NCBI GenBank assembly: GCA_900552095.1
Contig: URYM01000088.1
Span: 1-7,683, forward strand
Direction of reading: 5' to 3'
From: an uncultured Blautia sp.
GTDB taxonomy: Bacteria > Bacillota > Clostridia > Lachnospirales > Lachnospiraceae
Length of the DNA: 7,683 bases
This document shows positions 1-5,387 of this stretch, piece after piece; within the stretch, counting starts at the first letter, position 1, and every line of letters begins with the position of its first letter. Under the pieces are notes generated by a model, which was given only the letters and a program-made list of their open reading frames with translations, had not been told where the DNA came from and did not search any database. The translations under genes were made by a program, and so were the position numbers.

Positions 1-54
1 GAACCCACGTATCCAGCTTGGAAGGCTGGTGTTCTACCATTGAACTACACCCGC
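1..54 (-). tRNA. tRNA-Gly (anticodon TCC), 3' end cut by window edge
   Basis: Read on the minus strand from base 54, this gives the acceptor half-stem GCGGGTG, a D arm, the anticodon stem CCAGC/GCTGG around loop CTTCCAA, a variable region and the start of the T arm (GTGGGTTC). The anticodon is TCC (bases 22-20), so it decodes GGA and, by wobble, GGG. The window stops in the T loop, so the last ~20 bases of the tRNA and any terminator are missing. It lies 20 bases downstream of tRNA-Pro and is probably cotranscribed with it. Confidence 0.93.
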
Positions 55-74
55 AGGAAAACTTGCGCTGTTAA

Positions 75-148
75 TCGGGGTGACAGGATTTGAACCTGCG
101 GCTTCCTGGTCCCAAACCAGGCGCTCTACCAAACTGAGCCACACCCCG
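75..148 (-). tRNA. tRNA-Pro (anticodon TGG)
   Basis: This is a complete 74-base cloverleaf on the minus strand. The acceptor stem is CGGGGTG (148-142) with CACCCCG (82-76) and discriminator A at 75. The anticodon stem is CCTGG/CCAGG around loop TTTGGGA, giving anticodon TGG (114-112). The T arm contains GGTTCAAATCC. No CCA is encoded, so the tail must be added by nucleotidyltransferase. It is the first gene of a tRNA-Pro/tRNA-Gly unit with its own consensus promoter upstream. Confidence 0.96.
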
Positions 149-191
149 CCACTCGGGACCGTATTGCGCTCCCGCGCTCAACGCAAGTCAT

Positions 192-220
192 ATTATATTA
201 TACTCTTCTATGCTTGTCAA
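192..220 (-). promoter_or_regulatory. Consensus sigma-A-type promoter for the tRNA-Pro/tRNA-Gly unit
   Basis: On the minus strand there is TTGACA (220-215), a 17-base spacer (214-198) and TATAAT (197-192), an exact match to the vegetative consensus. A second overlapping TATAAT-like hexamer lies in the spacer (TATAATATAAT). The predicted start is near 185, giving a leader of about 37 bases before tRNA-Pro. The -35 and spacer lie inside the last codons of the upstream phosphoesterase gene, and the -10 begins directly after its stop codon. Confidence 0.88.
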
Positions 221-707
221 CACTTTTTTTAATATATTTTACAGAATATTTTATTTCACCGTCATCTTCCAGCTCCATCAGAATATAACTGGGCTCCCGG
301 CGCTCCTGACGCGGAAACGAAAGACTGCCCGGATTTAAAACCGTCAGGTCTTCCTCCTGTTCCAGATAAGGCCTGTGTGTATGCCCGAACATAACAATCT
401 GCACTCCCCTGCTTCTGGCCTCCTCCGCAATAAACCCTGTTCCCATGGAAACTCCATAATTATGTCCATGGGTCAGCCATACCCGATACTCTCCCAGATC
501 AAACTCCTCCTCCCGGTTCAGGTCTGAGAAAAAATCATTATTACCGGCCACCATATGTACCGGACATCCGGCAATTTCACAGATGTAATCCTCACTGCCT
601 TCCACATCACCGCAGTGGATCAAAAGATCCAGGGGACCGGATTCCTCCAGCACATACTCCAGATTTCCATCCCGCCCGTGCGTATCACTCACCACCAATA
701 TCTTCAT
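198..707 (-). CDS. YfcE/YsnB-family metallophosphoesterase (second copy)
   Basis: This is a predicted cytoplasmic metal-dependent phosphodiesterase of the YfcE/MJ0936 family, which in characterised members cleaves artificial phosphodiester substrates; the physiological substrate is not known. The 169-residue protein shows the full calcineurin-like metal site: D8-x-H10, GD at 33-34, GNND at 55-58, the HGH at 80-82 and GHTH at 108-111. The family signature NPGS follows at 125-128. I chose ATG 707-705 because MKILVVSDTHG is the canonical family N-terminus and this start makes an ATGA overlap with the rdgB stop. A GTG at 716 would add only three residues. It is the last protein gene of the yfcE-rlmL-rdgB operon, and its 3' end contains the tRNA promoter. 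It is clearly diverged from the other YfcE-type protein in the same operon (D8-T9-H10 against D8-I9-H10, GNND against GNC). Confidence 0.92.
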   Translation of the reverse strand: MKILVVSDTHGRDGNLEYVLEESGPLDLLIHCGDVEGSEDYICEIAGCPVHMVAGNNDFFSDLNREEEFDLGEYRVWLTHGHNYGVSMGTGFIAEEARSRGVQIVMFGHTHRPYLEQEEDLTVLNPGSLSFPRQERREPSYILMELEDDGEIKYSVKYIKKSVDKHRRV

Positions 708-1303
708 GCATCCCACGCCTCTTTCAAAATTTCTTTCATCTTCCGCAATGCTTTTCCACGGTGACTGATCTCATTTTTCTGCCCGGGTGTAAGCTCGGCT
801 GTACTGCAATTTAATTCCGGCACATAAAAAATCGGATCATAACCGAATCCATTTTCTCCTCTTTCCTCATAACCGATCACACCTTCAATGGTGCCCCTCG
901 CCGTCTCCACTCTTCCATCCGGGAATACCGCTGCGATAACACAGACAAAACGTGCCGTCCGCTGCTCCATGGGCACTCCCTCCAAACGCTTGATCAGGCT
1001 GGCATTTTTGACGTGATAAGAAGTATCCTCGCCCATATATCGAGCCGAATAAACGCCCGGCTCCTTATTCAGATAATCGATCTCCAGTCCTGAATCATCA
1101 GCCAGCGTCAGCTCCCCTGTAAGCTTTCCCACGGTTCTGGCCTTTATAACAGCATTTTCCTCAAAGGTTGTTCCATTTTCCTCTATCTCTGTCTGTACAC
1201 CGGCCTCCTTCATGGACAGCACTTCCACATCCAGGTCAGCCATGATCTCCCGGATTTCTTTTAATTTCCCCTGATTTCCTGTGGCAAAGATCAGTTTCTT
1301 CAT
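704..1303 (-). CDS. rdgB: XTP/dITP pyrophosphatase (RdgB/HAM1 family)
   Basis: The enzyme hydrolyses non-canonical purine triphosphates (dITP, XTP, ITP) to monophosphate and pyrophosphate, keeping deaminated purines out of DNA and RNA in the cytoplasm. The protein has 199 residues, the usual family length. Visible motifs are the nucleotide-binding ATGNQGKLKE (7-16), TFEENA (46-51), the acidic LADDSGLEID (67-76), PGVYSARY (82-89), GENGFGYDPIF (149-159) and EISHRGKAL (178-186). I chose ATG 1303-1301 over an in-frame GTG at 1336 because AAAGGAGC ends 8 bases before it and MKKLIFATGN is the standard family start. It lies 34 bases after rlmL and overlaps the next phosphoesterase gene by 4 bases (ATGA), which suggests translational coupling. 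All expected motifs are intact. Confidence 0.96.
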   Translation of the reverse strand: MKKLIFATGNQGKLKEIREIMADLDVEVLSMKEAGVQTEIEENGTTFEENAVIKARTVGKLTGELTLADDSGLEIDYLNKEPGVYSARYMGEDTSYHVKNASLIKRLEGVPMEQRTARFVCVIAAVFPDGRVETARGTIEGVIGYEERGENGFGYDPIFYVPELNCSTAELTPGQKNEISHRGKALRKMKEILKEAWDA

Positions 1304-1337
1304 AATTGCTGCTCCTTTCTCCTCCTCCAGGCGCACT

Positions 1338-2483
1338 TCACCCTCTCTTCGGCGGCTTCGGCCCTAAAAACTGGTAAAAATAAGTCTTCAGCATCCCGTT
1401 ATAAATCTTCCTGTTTTTATCCGCTCTGCGCCCGATATAACGCTCTGTATCCTCATAACTGGTAATGAGATACATTGACCAGCTGTCCAGCATACGGAAG
1501 CTTTCCCCGATCTCCCGGTACAGCTGGGGCAGGTCTGCCTTATCTTCCAGCCGCTCTCCATAAGGCGGATTGGTCACAATAAAGCCATATTTTCTGGGAT
1601 GGCGGAGTTCCTTTACCGGTCTCTGCTGAAAATGGATCATATCGTCCACCTCCGCCAGACGGGCATTTTCTCTCGCTGCCTTCAATACCTCTCCGTCAAT
1701 ATCGTATCCCTGGATATCTACTTTCTGATTCCTCCGTATTCTGTCATCTGCCTCAGTCATTGCGTCATACCAGCACTTTCTCGGAATCAGATTCTTCCAG
1801 TCCTCCGCGAGAAAACTCCTGTTTCTTCCCGGCGCCATATCTGCTGCCATCATAGCCGCCTCTATGGGAAAGGTTCCGCTGCCGCAGAAAGGATCTACCA
1901 GGATCCGGTCTCCTCTCCACGGCGTCAACATAAGGAGCGCCGCTGCCAGGGTTTCTGTGATCGGTGCTTTGGCCGTCATCTGCCGATACCCCCTTTTGTG
2001 CAGCGAGACACCGGAAGTATCAAGCCCGATTGTAACAATATCCTTCATCAGCGTAACCCGAAGCGGATAACTGGCACCGTCCTCTTCAAACCAGGAAAGG
2101 TGGTAATGCTCCTTCAGCCGCTCCACCATCGCCTTTTTCATAATGGCCTGTATATCTGACGGACTGAACAGGCTGCTCTTAATAGAATTCACCTTTGTCA
2201 CCCAGAATTTCCCATCCCTGGGAATATAAGCTTCCCAGGGAATCGCCTTTGTTCCCTGAAAAAGTTCCTCAAAGGTAACCGCCTTAAATTCCGCTACTTT
2301 CAATAAAATACGTTCCGTTGTCCGAAGAAAAATGTTTCCGTAGGCCACCGCCTCCGCATCTCCCCAGAATGTTACCTTTCCATCCTCCACCTTGCTGATC
2401 TCGTAACCCAGATCCTGAATCTCTCTCTTTAAAACCGCCTCCAGACCAAAATGGCAGGGTGCGATCAGTTCCCATCTCTCCAT
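1338..2483 (-). CDS. rlmL: THUMP-domain class I SAM-dependent RNA methyltransferase (RlmL/YpsC type)
   Basis: The predicted role is N2-methylation of a 23S rRNA guanosine (m2G2445 in E. coli numbering), by family membership. The protein has 381 residues. The N-terminal ~165 residues form a ferredoxin-like/THUMP RNA-binding region ending in LHKRGYR (161-167). The C-terminal Rossmann-fold methyltransferase has motif I DPFCGSGTFPIEAA (197-210), an acidic strand end at GYDID (259-263) and the catalytic NPPYGERL (305-312), typical of base N-methylation. It lacks the second methyltransferase domain (RlmK) fused to the ~700-residue E. coli RlmL, which is normal for the Firmicutes YpsC form. The start is ATG 2483; AAGAGGA lies 7 bases upstream and overlaps the yfcE stop codon, so the two genes are probably translationally coupled. 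The exact modified base is inferred, not seen. Confidence 0.92.
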   Translation of the reverse strand: MERWELIAPCHFGLEAVLKREIQDLGYEISKVEDGKVTFWGDAEAVAYGNIFLRTTERILLKVAEFKAVTFEELFQGTKAIPWEAYIPRDGKFWVTKVNSIKSSLFSPSDIQAIMKKAMVERLKEHYHLSWFEEDGASYPLRVTLMKDIVTIGLDTSGVSLHKRGYRQMTAKAPITETLAAALLMLTPWRGDRILVDPFCGSGTFPIEAAMMAADMAPGRNRSFLAEDWKNLIPRKCWYDAMTEADDRIRRNQKVDIQGYDIDGEVLKAARENARLAEVDDMIHFQQRPVKELRHPRKYGFIVTNPPYGERLEDKADLPQLYREIGESFRMLDSWSMYLITSYEDTERYIGRRADKNRKIYNGMLKTYFYQFLGPKPPKRG

Positions 2484-2495
2484 GCTGATTTCCTC

Positions 2496-3041
2496 TTAAA
2501 ATAAATCCAGTTCTTTTACCACTTCCCCCTCGAAGGTCTTGATGGTAAAACGGCCGTTTTCCAGAATTCCGTAGGTAGGCGGATTCCCCTCCTTCGGGAT
2601 CGATACGCTTCCCGGATTCAACACATTATAATCTCCCTGTCTCTCTGCCATCAGAACATGTGTATGTCCCTGTATAAAGGTATCTCCCTTCTTCATAGGC
2701 GGCAGATTATCTTTATTGAAATGATGTCCGTGACTGCAGTAAACTGCATGTCCGCCTATCTCCAGTACACAATAATCTGCCAGTACAGGGAACTCCAGAA
2801 CCATCTGATCCACCTCGGCCTCACAGTTTCCCCGAACTGCATAAATCTCCTCTTTCATATCATTTAACACAGGGATCACTTCCTTCGGCGCGTACTCTCT
2901 GGGAAGGTCATTTCTGGGGCCATGATAGAGCAGATCGCCCAGAAGAACGAGCCGGCCAGCTCCCTCTTTTTTATAAGCTTCCATCATTTTTCTGCAGTAG
3001 TAAGCCGAACCATGAATGTCCGACGCAAACATATATTTCAT
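2496..3041 (-). CDS. yfcE: YfcE-type phosphodiesterase
   Basis: This is a cytoplasmic manganese-type phosphodiesterase of the calcineurin-like superfamily; the E. coli homologue hydrolyses bis-pNPP but its natural substrate is not settled. The protein has 181 residues against about 184 in E. coli, and from memory it matches that protein closely along its length. Motifs are FASDIHGS (5-12), GD (35-36), HGPRN (40-44), AVRGNC (68-73) followed by EVDQM (76-80), SHGH (103-106), GHTH (125-128) and NPGSVSIPK (142-150). I chose ATG 3041 over an in-frame upstream ATG at 3092 because GGGAG ends 7 bases before it, the family starts here, and the longer start lies within a leader hairpin. It is the first gene of the four-gene operon, with a promoter at 3143-3115 and a structured leader. 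Confidence 0.93.
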   Translation of the reverse strand: MKYMFASDIHGSAYYCRKMMEAYKKEGAGRLVLLGDLLYHGPRNDLPREYAPKEVIPVLNDMKEEIYAVRGNCEAEVDQMVLEFPVLADYCVLEIGGHAVYCSHGHHFNKDNLPPMKKGDTFIQGHTHVLMAERQGDYNVLNPGSVSIPKEGNPPTYGILENGRFTIKTFEGEVVKELDLF

Positions 3042-3075
3042 CTTGTATCTCCCTTTATCTGAAAATTCCTGTTTC

Positions 3076-3105
3076 AAACAGAGCGGCCGCAAAACCGCTC
3101 TGTTT
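3076..3105 (-). promoter_or_regulatory. Leader hairpin at the 5' end of the yfcE operon mRNA
   Basis: A perfect 11-base inverted repeat (3076-3086 with 3095-3105) flanks an 8-base loop. The predicted start for the yfcE operon is near 3108, so the stem would occupy almost the very 5' end of the mRNA, leaving ~34 unpaired bases before the yfcE start. Such 5' stems can protect an mRNA from decay. Read on the plus strand, the same hairpin is followed by a T-rich run (3106-3114) and has intrinsic-terminator form, although no plus-strand gene lies upstream. It may also weakly terminate rhodanese transcripts, but only three T residues end the stem on that strand. Confidence 0.6.
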
Positions 3106-3114
3106 TGTTTTTTT

Positions 3115-3143
3115 ATTGTACCGTGTTTTTACAGAAATTACAA
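3115..3143 (-). promoter_or_regulatory. Promoter of the yfcE-rlmL-rdgB-phosphoesterase operon
   Basis: On the minus strand there is TTGTAA (3143-3138), a 17-base spacer and TACAAT (3120-3115). The -10 is one base off consensus and the -35 has four of six. The -35 overlaps the stop codon (3140-3138) of the rhodanese gene. The predicted start is near 3108. Confidence 0.7.
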
Positions 3144-3446
3144 GTTTTTCACCAGATTACATCCCCTGTAGCTGTCAAGTCCTCCAATTACAGATTTTAC
3201 CCGGTATCCTTTTCCGGCCAGTTCCCTGCCCTGGCTTAAACTGGCAGAACCCCGGTCACAGTAAAGGATCAGTTCTCTGCTCTTTGGAAAATACCTGTAT
3301 CCTTCTTTTTCTCCGAACGGGATATTTCTGGCGCCCCGGATATGCGCCTTCTCAAAAGCTTCCCGGGAACGTACATCTATAATGACAACATCTGTCCTGC
3401 CCACATACCCGTCCAGCAACACAGGGGAAATCATCTCAAGCCCCAT
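3138..3446 (-). CDS. Single-domain rhodanese-like sulfurtransferase
   Basis: This is a predicted cytoplasmic sulfur carrier that takes a sulfane sulfur on an active-site cysteine as a persulfide; donor and acceptor are unknown. The protein has 102 residues, the size of stand-alone rhodaneses such as GlpE. Visible are IIDVRSREAF (22-31), HIRGARNIP (35-43), the active-site loop YCDRGSAS with Cys63 (62-69) and the C-terminal VIGGLDSY (86-93). There is no signal peptide. ATG 3446 is supported by AGGAGG (3460-3455) with 8-base spacing. It has its own promoter (3510-3481) and no close partner: the small-protein gene upstream ends in a terminator, and the downstream yfcE operon has its own promoter. 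It could act in thiolation or sulfide/cyanide detoxification; the sequence does not decide. Confidence 0.9.
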   Translation of the reverse strand: MGLEMISPVLLDGYVGRTDVVIIDVRSREAFEKAHIRGARNIPFGEKEGYRYFPKSRELILYCDRGSASLSQGRELAGKGYRVKSVIGGLDSYRGCNLVKNL

Positions 3447-3480
3447 ACCCGCTACCTCCTTTTCGACTGGTATGATATTT

Positions 3481-3510
3481 ATTATATGAGATCATTTTCC
3501 GTCCTGTGAA
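3481..3510 (-). promoter_or_regulatory. Promoter of the rhodanese gene
   Basis: On the minus strand there is TTCACA (3510-3505), an 18-base spacer and an exact TATAAT (3486-3481). The predicted start near 3474 leaves a leader of about 27 bases that includes the AGGAGG ribosome site. Confidence 0.68.
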
Positions 3511-3526
3511 ATCCTCCCACTGCCTG

Positions 3527-3570
3527 AAAAAAAGATATGCAGCCTTCTTTCTGAAAACCGCATATCTTTT
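3527..3570 (-). terminator. Intrinsic terminator after the small-protein gene
   Basis: On the minus strand AAAAGATATGC (3570-3560) pairs with GCATATCTTTT (3540-3530), an 11-base perfect stem with a 19-base loop, followed by a run of Ts covering 3533-3527. It lies 28 bases past the stop of the 55-residue gene and upstream of the rhodanese promoter, so it separates the two transcripts. Confidence 0.75.
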
Positions 3571-3597
3571 CTCTATTCTCTCCTGATGTGACGTTCT

Positions 3598-3765
3598 TTA
3601 TCTTGCAGACTCGTTCTCATAAGCAGATCTGCTGTTTTTGGAATCGCAGTCTCTGTAGCCGCAGTTCTTTGCGCTGTTTTTGGATTCTTCCGCATTTTTT
3701 GCAGAATTTCTGCTGGTTTCATTCATCTCATTGACTGCCTTATTTGTTTTGGAATTCTTAGCCAT
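3598..3765 (-). CDS. 55-residue Asn/Ser/Lys-rich small protein of unknown function
   Basis: I do not recognise this protein. It starts at ATG 3765, preceded by a perfect AGGAGG (3781-3776) at 10-base spacing, and stops with TAA (3600-3598), followed by an intrinsic terminator. The protein is very hydrophilic: Asn, Ser, Lys, Ala and Glu make up most of it, with no hydrophobic core, signal peptide or membrane segment, so it is probably disordered in isolation. The motif (K/R)NS recurs at residues 3-5, 19-21, 29-31 and 43-45, and (R/K)NSAKN occurs twice (19-24 and 29-34). Its only cysteines lie close together in NCGYRDCD (34-41), which could form a disulfide or bind metal. Size and composition loosely resemble small spore or stress proteins of Clostridia, but the alpha/beta-type SASP signature is absent, so that is only a guess. 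The dedicated ribosome site, a plausible -10 and a terminator argue for a real, separately transcribed gene. Confidence 0.8.
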   Translation of the reverse strand: MAKNSKTNKAVNEMNETSRNSAKNAEESKNSAKNCGYRDCDSKNSRSAYENESAR

Positions 3766-3806
3766 TTCCACTTTACCTCCTGCATAAGCATGGTTTATTT
3801 TGTTGC

Positions 3807-3824
3807 CTTAGTAGTATTACTAAG
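3807..3824. repeat. Inverted repeat in the small-protein leader (operator-like)
   Basis: CTTAGTA and TACTAAG (3807-3813 and 3818-3824) form a perfect 7-base dyad with a 4-base centre. It lies 26 bases upstream of the AGGAGG of the 55-residue gene, between that site and the nearest -10-like element. The dimension fits a dimeric repressor site, or a short RNA hairpin in the leader; neither is shown. Confidence 0.45.
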
Positions 3825-3873
3825 AATCTTCCAAAATATACATCAATTTTTGTTGCTTTTTTTTCCAATCTGT

Positions 3874-3879
3874 ATTATA
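3874..3879 (-). promoter_or_regulatory. Candidate -10 element for the small-protein gene
   Basis: An exact TATAAT lies at 3879-3874 on the minus strand, about 110 bases before the small-protein start codon. No good -35 lies 16-18 bases upstream (CAAATT at 17), so the assignment is weak. Because ATTATAAT is nearly symmetrical, the element also reads on the plus strand with TTGCTT 17 bases upstream, but no plus-strand gene follows. Confidence 0.35.
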
Positions 3880-3924
3880 ATCATTTTTGTAAAAAGAATT
3901 TGCCCTTCAAAAAATTTTTTTTAC

Positions 3925-3946
3925 AATTAATAACCCCTTATTAATT
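3925..3946. repeat. Perfect AT-only inverted repeat with CCCC centre
   Basis: AATTAATAA and TTATTAATT (3925-3933 and 3938-3946) form a perfect 9-base dyad around CCCC. It sits beside a 14-base A6T8 tract (3909-3922). The whole 3766-4006 stretch holds no other gene that I can see: it contains the small-protein leader, these AT-rich repeats and the HAD terminator. Confidence 0.5.
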
Positions 3947-3962
3947 ATTTATACTCCCCTCG

Positions 3963-3991
3963 AAAGACCGGCAGCTCCCCTGCCGGTCTTT
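3963..3991 (-). terminator. Terminator hairpin after the HAD phosphatase gene
   Basis: AAAGACCGGCAG and CTGCCGGTCTTT (3963-3974 and 3980-3991) form a 12-base GC-rich stem with a 5-base loop, 16 bases past the HAD stop codon. On the minus strand only three Ts close the stem, while on the plus strand the following bases are T-rich, so it may work in both directions. The position makes it the end of the HAAS-HAD transcript. Confidence 0.68.
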
Positions 3992-4006
3992 CTCTTTTCT
4001 TTTGTT

Positions 4007-4816
4007 TTATCTGAAAAAACGTTCTGCTACTTCAGCAACTCCATCCTGATCATTATCATGCTCTGTAACATAATCCGCCACATTCTTTACTGCTTCCTGT
4101 GCATTTTTCATGGCAACACCAAGACCGGCATACTGGATCATAGAAATATCATTATAGCCATCCCCCACACAGACAACCTGCTCTCTCTCAATCCCCAAAA
4201 TCTTCAACAGGTGTGACAGACAATACGCCTTGTCCACATTTTTAGGCGTAATTTCCAGAAAATACGGCTCTGAGCGAAATACCTCCGCTTCATGGCGATA
4301 TTTTTCTGCCAGTTCAATTTCAGCCGCTGCCAGATTATCCGGATCTCCGGTAAGCAGACACTTATTAACCGGCTTCCGGAAAAACGATGTCAGATCTTCT
4401 TCTACAGAAAGCCTGACCCGATTGATCCGTGCCTCAATATCCATGTAGGAATCTTCCGGTGTCACCGCAATAACCCGCTTCTCATCATAAGTAAGCATTC
4501 CCATCCCCCAGCTCCGGCACTCTTCCAGTATTCTGGCGGGCATACTGACCGGAAGCGTCTTTTCATAAATACATTCCTTAGTCTTCCAGTTTATGATTCT
4601 GGCCCCGTTAAACCCCAAAATATAACTTTCATAGCGATCCAGCTGCAGAAGATCCGCGATCGGCCCTATTCCCATAGGAGGACGCCCGGAAGCGAGAGCC
4701 ACGGGTACTCCTCTTTCCTGAAGTTCCAGAAGGGTCTTCCGTGTTTTCTCTGTCACTTCTTTCTTTGAATTCGTCACTGTGCCGTCAATATCCAGCACCA
4801 ACAATTTATAGTCCAT
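4007..4816 (-). CDS. Cof-type HAD-IIB family phosphatase
   Basis: This is a predicted cytoplasmic magnesium-dependent phosphatase acting on small phosphorylated metabolites such as sugar phosphates or nucleotides. The substrate cannot be read from sequence. The protein has 269 residues, typical for Cof proteins. Motif I is D9-I-D11-G-T (nucleophile Asp9, acid/base Asp11), motif II is Ser44 in ASGRPP, motif III is Lys196 and motif IV is VGDGYND with Asp219 and Asp223. The IIB-type cap lies at about residues 80-190, and GLGVAMKNA (231-239) is a family hallmark. ATG 4816 is preceded by GAGGA in the 13-base gap after the HAAS gene, so the two form an operon. All catalytic residues are present. 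Confidence 0.93.
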   Translation of the reverse strand: MDYKLLVLDIDGTVTNSKKEVTEKTRKTLLELQERGVPVALASGRPPMGIGPIADLLQLDRYESYILGFNGARIINWKTKECIYEKTLPVSMPARILEECRSWGMGMLTYDEKRVIAVTPEDSYMDIEARINRVRLSVEEDLTSFFRKPVNKCLLTGDPDNLAAAEIELAEKYRHEAEVFRSEPYFLEITPKNVDKAYCLSHLLKILGIEREQVVCVGDGYNDISMIQYAGLGVAMKNAQEAVKNVADYVTEHDNDQDGVAEVAERFFR

Positions 4817-4829
4817 CTTCTTTTCCTCA

Positions 4830-5282
4830 TTATCTTCGATTCAGATTTTTGATCAGAACGATCAGAATAACAACCAGGATCACAGGTGCCAAAACCCGGA
4901 AAGCCAGACCAAGCACCAGTCCCACCGCTTTAAAAACCACAAACAGGATCAGAAGCGCAACAATCAGCCCCAGAATGCATCCAAACGTGCTCACCCGCTT
5001 GATATGCCTTAATTTTTCTTCCTGTTCCTGATAAGGATTTTCCTCTTTCGGGCTGTATTCCTTCCGGGGTTCCCCCGCTCTTCTTCCCGGTGCTTCCAGA
5101 ATGGTCCTGGCGATCAGCACCGGATCCCCCAGCGCAGCCAGCACCTCTCTCTCATTTTGTCCGTTCTGCACCGCTTTCTTTATATAATTATCATAATAAC
5201 GCACCTGTTCGTCTGCCTCCGAAGCACTCATCGACTCCAGAAGCTTCTGACGCAGCGCACGCAGGAACTCTGTTCTGCTCAT
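4830..5282 (-). CDS. DUF1700/HAAS-domain membrane protein
   Basis: The protein has 150 residues. The N-terminal ~65 form a helical HAAS/DUF1700-like domain: MSRTEFLRALRQKL, then YYDNYI (29-34) and ALGDPVLIARTI (50-61), which are the family's recognisable segments. A charged, proline-containing linker (66-95) follows, then a ~47-residue hydrophobic region with two probable membrane helices (about 99-117 and 121-145) and a basic tail (KNLNRR). In many Firmicutes such proteins are encoded next to a PadR-like regulator and take part in membrane signalling; no PadR gene is in this window. The start ATG 5282 has AAGGAG 10 bases upstream and an extended -10 promoter beyond it. It is the first gene of an operon with the HAD phosphatase. 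The biochemical role is unknown. Confidence 0.82.
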   Translation of the reverse strand: MSRTEFLRALRQKLLESMSASEADEQVRYYDNYIKKAVQNGQNEREVLAALGDPVLIARTILEAPGRRAGEPRKEYSPKEENPYQEQEEKLRHIKRVSTFGCILGLIVALLILFVVFKAVGLVLGLAFRVLAPVILVVILIVLIKNLNRR

Positions 5283-5309
5283 TCTGCCGGAACTCCTTTC
5301 GTTTTTTTC

Positions 5310-5318
5310 ATTTTAGCA
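5310..5318 (-). promoter_or_regulatory. Extended -10 promoter of the HAAS-HAD operon
   Basis: On the minus strand TGC directly precedes TAAAAT (5318-5310), the extended -10 form TGnTAnnnT. The -35 at 17 bases (TTTTTC, 5338-5333) is poor, as is common with an extended -10. The predicted start near 5303 gives a ~20-base leader carrying the ribosome site. Confidence 0.55.
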
Positions 5319-5358
5319 TATCTGCCCTTAGAGAAAAAGAAACTTCTTCATTTTTCTG

Positions 5359-5387
5359 TTTACACCCTTCCTCTCTCCTCTTATACT
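5359..5387 (+). promoter_or_regulatory. Promoter of the mnmM gene
   Basis: TTTACA (5359-5364), a 17-base spacer and TATACT (5382-5387) give five of six matches at each hexamer. The predicted start near 5394 coincides with the AGGAGGA ribosome site (5394-5400), so the mRNA leader would be only about 14 bases. It is divergent from the HAAS promoter, with about 20 bases between the two -35 regions. Confidence 0.75.

Noticed and set aside
63..170. TTGCGCT repeated at 63-69 and 164-170 upstream of both tRNAs
   Set aside because: A 7-base match at different distances (8 and 15 bases) from the tRNAs is likely chance.
1599..2159. Long plus-strand open frame (186 codons)
   Set aside because: It lies wholly antisense to rlmL, shows no recognisable domain and is a shadow of that gene. 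The plus-strand frames opposite the HAD, HAAS and phospholipase D genes were rejected for the same reason.
3069..3105. Alternative pairing of two CTGTTT copies with AAACAG as an attenuator switch
   Set aside because: One of the two hairpins would have a single-base loop, which cannot form, and no antiterminator or leader peptide is visible.
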